Source: Bacteroides intestinalis (GTDB taxonomy: Bacteria > Bacteroidota > Bacteroidia > Bacteroidales > Bacteroidaceae). Taken from it: DNA of 64,000 nucleotides. Below are positions 15,856 to 24,844 of the stretch, piece after piece (the first letter of the stretch is position 1; each line of letters opens with the position of its first letter). Location of the stretch: positions 1 through 64,000 of the forward strand of contig NZ_QRZF01000010.1 in the NCBI RefSeq assembly GCF_003464595.1, in the 5' to 3' direction. Made by a program: the position numbers and the translations under genes. Below the pieces are notes generated by a model. That model saw nothing but the letters and a program-made list of their open reading frames with translations, ran no database searches and was not told where the DNA came from.

Positions 15856-16659
15856 ATGAAGATTAAAACGCTGATATTTGCTTTTACTATTATATTATTG
15901 ACGTCGTGCAAAACGACGACTAATAACATCACCTATTTTCAGGATTTGGATAACCAATCGGCAGTTACTACAGGAAAAGCTGTGAATTATACTCCGCGTA
16001 TAGCTCCCGATGACCAATTATCCATAACTGTATCAGGTATGGACCCTAATGCAGTCGCCACATTCAACATACCACTTACCAGCTATCTGGCACCTGGAGA
16101 AACAAATGTGACCTCCACACCTGTACTTCATACATATCTGGTCAATTCACATGGAGAAATTGACTTTCCAGTATTAGGTAAACTTCAAGTTGGTGGAATG
16201 ACACGTAGCGAACTTACCGATATGATGACTAAAAAGATTTCTGCCTATGTAAAATCTCCAATTGTTACAATACAAATACGGAACTTTAAAGTCTCTGTAT
16301 TAGGAGAAGTAAACAAACCAGGAACCGTAAATGTACCTAATGAACGCTTATCTGTACTTGATGCTCTTGGCATGGCAGGTGACTTGACAATTTATGGAAA
16401 TCGCACCAATGTGCTACTAATTCGCGATAATAATGGACTAAAAGAATATCATCGTTTTGACCTTACTTCTGCAGAAATGCTAACATCTCCTTATTACTAT
16501 TTGCAACAAAATGATGTTCTCTATGTAGAACCAAACAAAGCACGAAAAGGAAATGCAAAATATAGTCAAAATGGGCAGTTCAACGTATCGTTGGCTTCAA
16601 CTATAATTAGCGCTTTATCTATATTAGCATCACTAGGTATCGCATTGTTAGTAAAATAA
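15856..16659 (+). CDS. Wza-type polysaccharide export lipoprotein
   Basis: This 267-residue lipoprotein has the lipobox LTSC (Cys18). It contains Poly_export (about 45-150, YLVNSHGEIDFPVLGKLQVG) and SLBB segments (VLGEVNKPGTVNVPNERL, AMAGDLTIYGNRTNVLLI). A C-terminal hydrophobic helix suits the outer-membrane channel. It is the first gene of a 12-gene plus-strand locus and closely resembles the Wza at 7001. Channel and chain-length genes are adjacent (12 bases). Unlike many Bacteroides capsule loci, no UpxY/UpxZ regulator precedes it. Confidence 0.93.
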   Translation: MKIKTLIFAFTIILLTSCKTTTNNITYFQDLDNQSAVTTGKAVNYTPRIAPDDQLSITVSGMDPNAVATFNIPLTSYLAPGETNVTSTPVLHTYLVNSHGEIDFPVLGKLQVGGMTRSELTDMMTKKISAYVKSPIVTIQIRNFKVSVLGEVNKPGTVNVPNERLSVLDALGMAGDLTIYGNRTNVLLIRDNNGLKEYHRFDLTSAEMLTSPYYYLQQNDVLYVEPNKARKGNAKYSQNGQFNVSLASTIISALSILASLGIALLVK

Positions 16660-16671
16660 CCTCTTTTGTTT

Positions 16672-18228
16672 ATGAATGACGAAAATATACATATTGGAAA
16701 GCTATTAAAACAGTTTCTTTGCTATTGGAAGATCTACATACCCATTGGAATTATCTGTCTGATTAGTGCCATATGCTTTCTGATAGTCACACCTAAAGAA
16801 TATGAATTTACTGCTCGGATGCGACTAATTGGCAACAACCATGGTATGATGTCTGAGTTGAAAATGTTAAAAACCAGTGGTATTAGTGCATTACTTGGGG
16901 GTAGTACTTCAGGTATTAGTATAGAAGATGAGATTATTGTACTAACATCACGTACTAACATGACCAAAGCCATTCTTCAAACTAATTACCAAATGGAGAT
17001 ACGGCAACAACGTGGTTTGAAGAAAGTATTACTCTATGGAAAAGATGTTCCCTTTACCGTTCTTTTTCCTGAACAGTTTTTAGATACTATCAGTGAACCG
17101 GTAAAGATAAAAATGACATTATCAAATGGAATGATGCAGTCAGCAAAAATTCAATCAGAGCTATTTGAAACCATGAAAGTGCAAGATCAATCTTTACCTT
17201 GTCGCTTACAGCTTCCGGTTGGTACAATAATGCTTGTTCCCAATAGTGAGATTTCAACTTTTGGCAAACAAACATTCAATATAAAGATCACTCCGTTGCA
17301 AAAAGTTTATGAAGATCTATATAAAAACATGACAGCTGGGGCAGAAGAAACAATTTCTGATATCATATTATTGAGTTTTGACAACGAAAACAAACAGCGT
17401 GGACGTGATTTTCTGAATGAATTAATGTCTGTTTTCAATCAATACTCAAGAAATGTAAAAGTACAAGAAGCAGAACTTAACGCCCAATTTGTAAGAAGTC
17501 GCTTGGATACGATCACTACGGAACTTGCCTATCTGGAACATAAAATTGAAACTTACAAGAAACTGAATAACATTCCAGAACCCACACTGTATGCCAAAGT
17601 TGCCATGACAGGAAAACAAGAATTAGAGAGTGTGATTTTAGAAACTGAAGCACGTATAAAAATGATGGATTATGTAGTGGAATATATGCAAAATCCAGAA
17701 AATGAATATGCTTCTATTCCTGCCTTTGAGGGAATAGGAGAGAAATCTATCGCTTTGTATAATCAATTAGTACTTGACCGTGAACGTCTACTACTTGCTT
17801 CTGAAAAAGGGAATCCAGCCTTGTTACTTGCCGATAAACAATTGGCAGAACAACGTAAAATGTTGTTGGAAACAATCGCTGCAACTCGAAATAGCATCAA
17901 AGCCAGCCTAAATGAATTCAACAAGAAAAATCATATATTCAACAGTCAACTGAGTGAACTACCCACACAGGAACGAGAATATATTGAGATGAAACGCCAA
18001 CAGAAAATCAAGGAGACGATTTACCTGTTCCTTATGCAAAAATTACAAGAAAAGAGTTTGATAAACTCTCCAGATGAACAGGCTGGAAGAATAGTGGATG
18101 CTGCTTATTGTTCGGCAAAACCCGTTTTTCCCAAGAAATTGATTGTATTGGCAATAGCTTTTATAATAGCTTGTATCCTTTCCTTAATTAGTATTTATTT
18201 GAAAGTATTCGTTTTTACAAAAAGATAA
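16672..18228 (+). CDS. Wzz-type chain-length determinant without kinase domain
   Basis: This 518-residue inner-membrane protein has helices near 22-42 and 488-512, with a large periplasmic coiled-coil domain between them. The pre-helix motif ELPTQEREYIEMKRQQKIKE is the usual PCP/GNVR signature. It ends right after the second helix: there is no Walker A, A' or B motif and no tyrosine tail, in contrast to the Wzc at 4629. Its start is the ATG at 16672; a TTG two codons upstream is less likely. It sets polymer length with the neighbouring Wza and polymerase. A separate kinase could phosphorylate it in trans. Confidence 0.88.
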   Translation: MNDENIHIGKLLKQFLCYWKIYIPIGIICLISAICFLIVTPKEYEFTARMRLIGNNHGMMSELKMLKTSGISALLGGSTSGISIEDEIIVLTSRTNMTKAILQTNYQMEIRQQRGLKKVLLYGKDVPFTVLFPEQFLDTISEPVKIKMTLSNGMMQSAKIQSELFETMKVQDQSLPCRLQLPVGTIMLVPNSEISTFGKQTFNIKITPLQKVYEDLYKNMTAGAEETISDIILLSFDNENKQRGRDFLNELMSVFNQYSRNVKVQEAELNAQFVRSRLDTITTELAYLEHKIETYKKLNNIPEPTLYAKVAMTGKQELESVILETEARIKMMDYVVEYMQNPENEYASIPAFEGIGEKSIALYNQLVLDRERLLLASEKGNPALLLADKQLAEQRKMLLETIAATRNSIKASLNEFNKKNHIFNSQLSELPTQEREYIEMKRQQKIKETIYLFLMQKLQEKSLINSPDEQAGRIVDAAYCSAKPVFPKKLIVLAIAFIIACILSLISIYLKVFVFTKR

Positions 18229-18232
18229 TCTC

Positions 18233-19417
18233 ATGCTTTCACAGCTAGTCTGCTCAAAAAACAATTTATTCTTTGCCTTTCTTGTGGCAGGCTACATCTT
18301 TGGTGTCATCTTATATGATTTCATAGAATTTAAATATACTGATGAATTAATGGCACTTTTCCTATGTTTATTTGCAGGCATTGTGGTTTGGGAAAGAAAA
18401 GCATGGAAAGAGTTGATTCCTGTTACGATTATTGTTTTCATCTTCCTTTTTTATACCATTTATTCATTTATAATACAGAGTAATATTCCGAAAGCCATTC
18501 TTACTGATTTACTCATTCAGATAAAACCTTTTCTCGGATTTTATTGTGCCTATCTAATTGCTCCACAGCTTTCATCTTCTCAAAAATACTTTATCAGCAT
18601 TCTTTGTTTAATAGTAGGAGGATTATTGATCATTGTTGGGTTATCAGCTCAAATTGATTCCGTGTTTGGACATCCTTCCCGTTTTGCAACTGCGGCTATT
18701 GCTACCGCTTTTTTATTTCTTTATTGCAGCACTTATAAATGGAGTGATGTCCTTATATTCCTATTTCTGCTAACCATAGGCTTTTTCTCTACCCGAGCTA
18801 AATTTTACGGTTTTTGGGTAGTGGCTACCAGCCTTATAGTATTTACTAAATTAGGCGGCCAGATACGTTTAAACTGGAAAAGTATTGCAACAGGTATCCT
18901 TATATGCCTACTCGCCATTTGGTTTGCCAAAGAGAAAATAATAATTTATTATGTCGATGGAATGATGAATTCCCGCGAAATGTGGAGTCGGCCTGCCATG
19001 TTATTTACATCTGGACAAATTTTTTATGACTATTTTCCATTTGGATGTGGACTAGGAAGCTTTGGTACTTTTGCATCAGCTGAATATTATTCTCCTATTT
19101 ACGAAATGTATGGACTTAACCATATATGGGGATTATCAAAGAATATGCCTATTTTTATTTGCGATGCATTTTATCCGGAATTAGCCCAGTTTGGAATAAT
19201 TGGAGCTATATTATACTTTTTTTTCTGGTATACAATTATCCGGAAATCAACTTCCCAAAACATACAAAAGAGTACCTGTATCTGGATGATCTTCATATTC
19301 TTTCTTATTGAGGGTATAGCAGACTCCACTTTTACACATAATCGCGGATTATTTATTTTGATAATATTAGCCCTCATGATAATAAGAAAAGATGAAGTTG
19401 AACAGCGAAACATATAA
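18233..19417 (+). CDS. Wzy-like polysaccharide polymerase / O-antigen ligase family
   Basis: This 394-residue protein consists almost wholly of hydrophobic helices (about 10-12) with one large periplasmic loop around residues 245-305 (GMMNSREMWSRPAML...FGCGLGSFG), the pattern of Wzy/WaaL proteins. It should join repeat units on undecaprenyl pyrophosphate in the periplasm. It starts four bases after wzz and overlaps the flippase gene by 26 bases. The role rests on topology and locus, since the family has little sequence conservation. Confidence 0.78.
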   Translation: MLSQLVCSKNNLFFAFLVAGYIFGVILYDFIEFKYTDELMALFLCLFAGIVVWERKAWKELIPVTIIVFIFLFYTIYSFIIQSNIPKAILTDLLIQIKPFLGFYCAYLIAPQLSSSQKYFISILCLIVGGLLIIVGLSAQIDSVFGHPSRFATAAIATAFLFLYCSTYKWSDVLIFLFLLTIGFFSTRAKFYGFWVVATSLIVFTKLGGQIRLNWKSIATGILICLLAIWFAKEKIIIYYVDGMMNSREMWSRPAMLFTSGQIFYDYFPFGCGLGSFGTFASAEYYSPIYEMYGLNHIWGLSKNMPIFICDAFYPELAQFGIIGAILYFFFWYTIIRKSTSQNIQKSTCIWMIFIFFLIEGIADSTFTHNRGLFILIILALMIIRKDEVEQRNI

Positions 19418-20702
19418 AAAAGGTGCCATTCATTCATCTTTCTTTAGTGTGCTGGCTAAAGGGGTGGCATTCATGCAACATTTACTGATTGCTTATTATT
19501 TTGGTGCCAATACCGGAACTGACTTATATTTCTATTTATTTAATCTGGTAATAATGATAGGAGGAATGATACAGACAATTACAACTTCAATCCTCATACC
19601 ACAATCTATGCTATTACGACATTCTATTTCTACAAAAGCTGAAATGAAATATCTGAATGCTTTTATGTATAGCTTTATTTTTATTATTTTCTTACTCATA
19701 TTTCTTGTAAGTCTTGGAGGAGATAAAGTACCGGAATTAATAACCAATTTCCCAACGGATGAGATAAAAAAATACATATCTATTTATTATGCATCTCTTA
19801 TATTGATGATACTTATGGCCACCAATCTGTATCTGACAGAAATATTAGTTTCATTCAAATTCTTTTCTTTACCTTTAGTTTGCAATTTGTTACTGAATGG
19901 AGGAATTATCTTTGCTTTACTATTATTTAATAATACAGTAGGTGTCGTATCTATGATATATGGAAGCTGTATAGCCAGTGTGATTAATACAATAATACTA
20001 ATTATTCTTATGAGGAGGAAGTTACAGTGGAAGTTCTTTTTAGTTGATTTTTCTGTTATTTCCTCCCAATGGAAATCCATAACCGGACTAGCTATTAATC
20101 AGGGAGTGGTCATTTTTTCTTCTACTTTTCCTATGTATTTGTTATCCTATTATCAACCAGGAGTCATAACCATAATCAATTATGCACAAAAATTCATCCA
20201 GGCTCCTTTAGCATGGATACAACAATTTACAGCTGTACTACAAATAAAGCTCAATAATTTGAAAAGCGATAGGAAAGAAAATGAAATTTACCAATCTGCT
20301 TCTCAGATAGCAATTCGCTTATTCTTACTCACTTTGTTTACATCACTAGTAATATTCTTATTACGTGATTTCATTGCCGAAACCCTTTTTGGATTAGGGA
20401 AAATGCCTATCGAAGCAGGAAATAAATTATCTCATCTTATCGGTTTACTAACATTCAGTATGCCTTTTACAGCTATGAGTTTAGCCTATATGAAAGTATT
20501 TTTCACGCAGGGATATATTCGGCAATATATTAGTATTATGGTATTTGTAAATATCATATCTTGTACAATGTATGCCGTCTCCATTTATTATTGGCAAGAA
20601 AACGGATATGCTTTTGTATACATATTCATCGAAATGCTTACCACATTGATAATATGGCTCTATTTACAGAAACGGATAGAGAAGAAAATACATCATTTAT
20701 AA
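19392..20702 (+). CDS. Repeat-unit flippase, MurJ/Wzx-like
   Basis: This 436-residue membrane protein has about 12 helices of the MOP superfamily. The N-terminus (KGAIHSSFFSVLAKGVAFMQ and YYFGANTGTDLYFY) resembles the MurJ/MviN branch more than classical Wzx. In this locus it would move lipid-linked repeat units across the inner membrane for the adjacent polymerase. It overlaps the polymerase gene by 26 bases. It is not the housekeeping MurJ, judging by the setting and AT-rich composition. Confidence 0.82.
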   Translation: MKLNSETYKKGAIHSSFFSVLAKGVAFMQHLLIAYYFGANTGTDLYFYLFNLVIMIGGMIQTITTSILIPQSMLLRHSISTKAEMKYLNAFMYSFIFIIFLLIFLVSLGGDKVPELITNFPTDEIKKYISIYYASLILMILMATNLYLTEILVSFKFFSLPLVCNLLLNGGIIFALLLFNNTVGVVSMIYGSCIASVINTIILIILMRRKLQWKFFLVDFSVISSQWKSITGLAINQGVVIFSSTFPMYLLSYYQPGVITIINYAQKFIQAPLAWIQQFTAVLQIKLNNLKSDRKENEIYQSASQIAIRLFLLTLFTSLVIFLLRDFIAETLFGLGKMPIEAGNKLSHLIGLLTFSMPFTAMSLAYMKVFFTQGYIRQYISIMVFVNIISCTMYAVSIYYWQENGYAFVYIFIEMLTTLIIWLYLQKRIEKKIHHL

Positions 20703-20713
20703 TTTGAGAATAT

Positions 20714-21721
20714 ATGAACTATATTGTTTTTGATAACTTCCATGATAATAATGGATATATAGTCGAAGCACTGAGAAAAAAGGGAGTCGACATAGAAGAA
20801 ATATATTCTCCAGATAGCAAATATAAATGGATTGCATGGCTAAAAGGAGTATTGAATGCTATTCTAAAATCTTCTTCTGGCGATACATTAATATTTTGGT
20901 ATGATTTTCAGGGTATTATCTTTTGGGGAGTATGTAAATTACTTTGGACAAAAAGAAGAATTATAATTCTGAATCTCTTATTGAAAAACAAACCGACTTT
21001 CAAAAATAAAATTGTATCATACTTATATAAATCGGCATTACAAGCAAATAATGTAGAAGCCACAGTAACATCTCTAGAATATGGTGAGGCATTAAATAGC
21101 CAGCTAAGAATTAAAAGTTCATATATGCTTTTGCATGACGTCTATCCTTTTGACAAAAAGGAAGAAACAGAATATAAAAACTATGGGAACAAAGTATTTT
21201 GTGGAGGAAATAATGGTAGAGATTGGGAGTTAGCTATAAAAATTGGTCAAAGTATGCCGAATGTACAATTTACTTTGGTTATGCCCACTTTTATTCAAAA
21301 ATATTATTCAAAAATTAAAATATCCGATAATATACATATTTTTGAGAATGTATCATTGGTTGAGTTTAATAAGTTGTTACAGGAATCATCCATTGTAATG
21401 CTTCCACTTAATACTGATGCACCTGCAGGACTTATTGTTATATTCCAGGCTGCATCGCAACAGAAAACAGTCATAACAACATCCACTCCAGTAACCAAGG
21501 AATATATTGATAACAAAACAGGAGTACTTTGTGAAAACAATATTGACCAATTTAGAAAAGAGATAGAGTATCATTTGCAACACCCTGACATTGCTAGAGC
21601 GAAAGGAAAAGCGTTGTATAACAAACTAAGATCAGAGTGTTCAAAAGAGCTATATACCAGTAAACTTTATAATATCTTACTTCATAATGAAAACCGTATC
21701 AGTCATACTTGCATCCTATAA
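20714..21721 (+). CDS. Glycosyltransferase, GT-B fold
   Basis: This 335-residue protein has a diverged N-terminal half and a C-terminal half with GT4-like features: a strand-loop KVFCGGNNGRDWELAIKIGQ, then SLVEFNKLLQESSIVMLPL, and NTDAPAGLIVIFQAASQQKT in place of the usual E-x7-E motif. It probably transfers a sugar from a nucleotide donor to the growing lipid-linked unit in the cytoplasm. It overlaps the next glycosyltransferase gene by 35 bases. The DNA is markedly AT-rich. Donor and acceptor are unknown. Confidence 0.72.
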   Translation: MNYIVFDNFHDNNGYIVEALRKKGVDIEEIYSPDSKYKWIAWLKGVLNAILKSSSGDTLIFWYDFQGIIFWGVCKLLWTKRRIIILNLLLKNKPTFKNKIVSYLYKSALQANNVEATVTSLEYGEALNSQLRIKSSYMLLHDVYPFDKKEETEYKNYGNKVFCGGNNGRDWELAIKIGQSMPNVQFTLVMPTFIQKYYSKIKISDNIHIFENVSLVEFNKLLQESSIVMLPLNTDAPAGLIVIFQAASQQKTVITTSTPVTKEYIDNKTGVLCENNIDQFRKEIEYHLQHPDIARAKGKALYNKLRSECSKELYTSKLYNILLHNENRISHTCIL

Positions 21722-22580
21722 TGGCGAAAAATATATAAAAGAGCAAATAGATTCTATCCTTGCTCAAACTTACCCTATTTATGAAATACTAATAGGAGAT
21801 GACGGAAGTGCGGATAATACAATGAGTATTTTAAATGATTATGCATGTAAATATGAGAATATTAAAATCATATCATCGAATGGCAAGCATGGAGTCAATT
21901 ATAATTTTAAGCGATTAATGGATACTGCATCTGGCAACTATATCGCTATATCAGATCAAGATGACATATGGTTTCCTGAGAAAATAGAAATAATGATAAG
22001 AGAAATAGGAACTCATGTACTTGCCTATAGTGATGCTATACCTTTCTCTGGAATGCTCACTCCTTATAATAAAGAGCAAAGTGTTGAATTTGATTCATAT
22101 ATACCAGAAAATAGTATTGAAGATATCATGTTTAATAATGTAGTATCAGGACACCGAATGTTGGTAAAGAAGGAATTTATTAATGAAATTCATGAATGGA
22201 ACTTTGATGTTTACTACGATTGGTGGTTAGCTATTTCAGCGTCATATCGCAATAGTATAATCTACATTCCTTACCCTTTAGTTTTTTGGCGAAGACACGA
22301 TCACTCTATGACACTTCTTAGGCCCAAAAGAGAGAAAAAAATATTTAAGGTGTTTAAATTTATAAAAAGAAGGCATTCATATTTTCAATCTTTGCTAAAG
22401 CTATTCAATGATTTAGGTATTGAAAATGAGAAGCAGCTTATAATATATAAATTAGCCCATAAATTTGCCTCAAGATCTGTATGCATTAATCTATATGGTT
22501 GTTTTTACTATTGCATTAAGATAAAATCAAGACTATCATATAGTACCTTTATAAAACCACTAAAAATGTGGTCTAAATAA
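21687..22580 (+). CDS. Family 2 glycosyltransferase (rhamnosyltransferase-like)
   Basis: This 297-residue GT-A enzyme has the GT2 start VSVILASYNGEKYIKEQIDS and IGDDGSADNT, then the metal-binding SDQDDIWFPEKI (DxD). It lacks membrane helices and has a basic C-terminus (RPKREKKIFKVFKFIKRR) that may bind the membrane. The SDQDD form is common in rhamnosyltransferases of the RgpF group, which would fit the rfbC gene downstream, but donor specificity is inference. Confidence 0.85.
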   Translation: MKTVSVILASYNGEKYIKEQIDSILAQTYPIYEILIGDDGSADNTMSILNDYACKYENIKIISSNGKHGVNYNFKRLMDTASGNYIAISDQDDIWFPEKIEIMIREIGTHVLAYSDAIPFSGMLTPYNKEQSVEFDSYIPENSIEDIMFNNVVSGHRMLVKKEFINEIHEWNFDVYYDWWLAISASYRNSIIYIPYPLVFWRRHDHSMTLLRPKREKKIFKVFKFIKRRHSYFQSLLKLFNDLGIENEKQLIIYKLAHKFASRSVCINLYGCFYYCIKIKSRLSYSTFIKPLKMWSK

Positions 22581-22591
22581 ATATATAAGCA

Positions 22592-23782
22592 ATGAAGATT
22601 CTACTTGTCAATAAATTCCTTTATCCTCGGGGCGGAGATTGCATTCATACCCTGAGCCTTGGCCAGATGTTGCACAAAATGGGACATACCGTTCGTTTCT
22701 ATGCTATGGATCATTCAAAAAACATAGAAAATGAGAATAGATCTTTTTATGCAAAAGAAATTAATTTTTCTTCTACTAAGCTATCTGGTAAATTTGAAGC
22801 TACCAGACGTATCTTATGGGGAACAGGAGTAGAAAATGGGTTCCAAAAATTATTGAAAGATTTTCATCCAGATATAGTACATTTAAATAATATTCATTCT
22901 TATCTTTCACCTCTGATCGCCAAACTTGCACAGAAACAGGGCATTAAAGTGATCTGGACACTTCATGATTACAAATTGATATGTCCAACCTATAATTGTC
23001 TTTGCAATGGAAAAGTATGTGAGGTGTGCCTCACTAATAAGAAGAATGTAGTGCTTCGTAAATGTATGAAGAATAATCTTTTAGCAAGTGTATTAGCATG
23101 GGGAGAAGCCGTAAATTGGAATAAGGATAAACTTTCTGCATGGACAGATACATTTATTTGTCCCAGCCACTTTATGGCAAAGAAAATGCAGCAAGGCGGT
23201 TATCCGGCAGATAAATTGCAAGTTATTAGTAACTTTATAGGGGAAGAACAAGCAGAATATATAAAAACTACAACTTGTCCTGCACAAGAGAAGGCTTATG
23301 CATATATAGGACGGCTTTCAAGAGAAAAAGGAATTGATTCGCTTTTAAAAGCTGCATCCCGACTACCTTATAGACTATATATTGCAGGTACCGGTCCATT
23401 AGAGACAGAATTGAAGAAGAAATATACTGCAAATAATATTGTATTCCTTGGACACTTAACAATGGAAGATACTATAAATCTTCTAAGAAAAGTGTGCTTT
23501 ACTGTTATTCCATCAATTTGGTATGAAAATAATCCCCTCAGTGTAATTGAATCTCTATGCTGTGGTACTCCTGTATTAGGTAGAGATATTGGAGGAATAC
23601 CTGAATTATTAGAATCAGATAACTGTAACCTTCTTTTTGCACAAGATGAAGAATTGCCGATACTTATCACTAAAATGTTTGATACGGTTGTCTCTAATAA
23701 TCGAGATGAATTATCTGCCACTTCATTACGACGTTTTTCTAGTGAGCAATATTATCAAAAGTGGCTTAAGATTGTAGAATAA
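22592..23782 (+). CDS. Family 4 glycosyltransferase
   Basis: This 396-residue GT-B enzyme has the N-terminal acceptor domain signature FLYPRGGDCIHTLSLGQML and HLNNIHSYLSPLI. The C-terminal GT1/GT4 domain carries YIGRLSREKGIDSLLKA and ENNPLSVIESLCCGTPVLG. Residues about 128-155 hold a cysteine cluster (CPTYNCLCNGKVCEVC) seen in one branch of these enzymes, possibly a metal site. It retains a retaining-type active site. The sugar transferred is unknown. Confidence 0.88.
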   Translation: MKILLVNKFLYPRGGDCIHTLSLGQMLHKMGHTVRFYAMDHSKNIENENRSFYAKEINFSSTKLSGKFEATRRILWGTGVENGFQKLLKDFHPDIVHLNNIHSYLSPLIAKLAQKQGIKVIWTLHDYKLICPTYNCLCNGKVCEVCLTNKKNVVLRKCMKNNLLASVLAWGEAVNWNKDKLSAWTDTFICPSHFMAKKMQQGGYPADKLQVISNFIGEEQAEYIKTTTCPAQEKAYAYIGRLSREKGIDSLLKAASRLPYRLYIAGTGPLETELKKKYTANNIVFLGHLTMEDTINLLRKVCFTVIPSIWYENNPLSVIESLCCGTPVLGRDIGGIPELLESDNCNLLFAQDEELPILITKMFDTVVSNNRDELSATSLRRFSSEQYYQKWLKIVE

Positions 23783-23821
23783 GAAATAATGTTTTTATAA
23801 ATTAATAAATAGTATATATAC

Positions 23822-24844
23822 ATGAAATCTGCTATAAGTTTGCCTACTGATATGTGTATCATCGTTACATACCGCTGCCCGATGCAGTGCCAGATGTGTA
23901 ATATATGGCAGAATCCTACAGATCAGCACCAGGAGATAACTCCTATGGAAATGGAAAGGCTTCCTAAAGTTAAGTTTATTAATATAACAGGAGGAGAACC
24001 ATTTGTCCGGGAGGATCTTGAAGAGATTATAGAAGTTGCATTCCGCAAATCTCCCCGTGTTGTTATATCTACTTCGGGATGGTTTGAAGAACGAATCATT
24101 CGTTTGGCCGAAAAATTTCCTAAAATAGGAATACGTATTAGTATCGAAGGGCTATCTCAAAAAAATGATGAGCTCCGGGGGAGGAAAGGAGGTTTTGATA
24201 AAGGGCTCCGCACCTTATTACGTCTTAAAGAAATGGGAGTGAAAGATATAGGTTTCGGCATTACGGTATCTAATTCTAATTCCGCCGATATGCTTTCTCT
24301 ATATAGATTGTCACGTTCATTGGGAATGGAGTTCGCAACTGCCGCCTTACATAATTCATATTATTTTCATAAAACAGATAACACAATTACTAACCAAACA
24401 GAAGTTTGTGGAAATTTCAGTAAACTGATAGAATGGCAACTGAAAGAAAAGCATCCCAAATCTTGGTTTCGTGCATATTTTAACTGGGGGTTAATCAATT
24501 ATGTAAAAGGGCAACCACGATTACTCCCTTGCGAAGCTGGATTGGTTAACTTCTTTGTAGATCCATACGGTGATGTTTATCCCTGTAACGGACTGGAAAG
24601 CAAATACTGGAAAGAAAGTATGGGAAATATCCGAACTATGACTTCCTTTGAAGAACTATGGAGAAGTGAACAGGCTGGACACATCAGAAGTTGTGTGCGT
24701 AATTGCCCAAAAAATTGCTGGATGGTAGGTACTGCTGCCCCTGTCATGAAGAAATACATGGCAATTCCCATGAAATGGGTAATAAATCAAAAAATACAAT
24801 CGTTATTGGGACATCCCATAAACTTGGAGAATAAAGAAAAATGA
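23822..24844 (+). CDS. Radical SAM / SPASM-domain protein
   Basis: This 340-residue enzyme has the CxxxCxxC cluster motif at C19-C23-C26 (RCPMQCQMCNIW) for a 4Fe-4S cluster and SAM, and the GGEP motif at 57-60. A C-terminal SPASM-like region has Cys at 237, 255, 291, 295 and 299 for auxiliary iron-sulfur binding. SPASM proteins modify peptides, proteins or sugars by radical chemistry. It sits between two GT4 genes and overlaps the next gene by ATGA, so it is translated with the polysaccharide genes. No precursor-peptide gene is next to it, so a sugar or lipid-linked substrate is plausible. Confidence 0.88.
   Translation: MKSAISLPTDMCIIVTYRCPMQCQMCNIWQNPTDQHQEITPMEMERLPKVKFINITGGEPFVREDLEEIIEVAFRKSPRVVISTSGWFEERIIRLAEKFPKIGIRISIEGLSQKNDELRGRKGGFDKGLRTLLRLKEMGVKDIGFGITVSNSNSADMLSLYRLSRSLGMEFATAALHNSYYFHKTDNTITNQTEVCGNFSKLIEWQLKEKHPKSWFRAYFNWGLINYVKGQPRLLPCEAGLVNFFVDPYGDVYPCNGLESKYWKESMGNIRTMTSFEELWRSEQAGHIRSCVRNCPKNCWMVGTAAPVMKKYMAIPMKWVINQKIQSLLGHPINLENKEK

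Noticed and set aside
23783-23821. Precursor peptide gene for the radical SAM enzyme
   Set aside because: The gap is only 39 bases and no small frame with a leader-like sequence is present; the other side overlaps the next gene.
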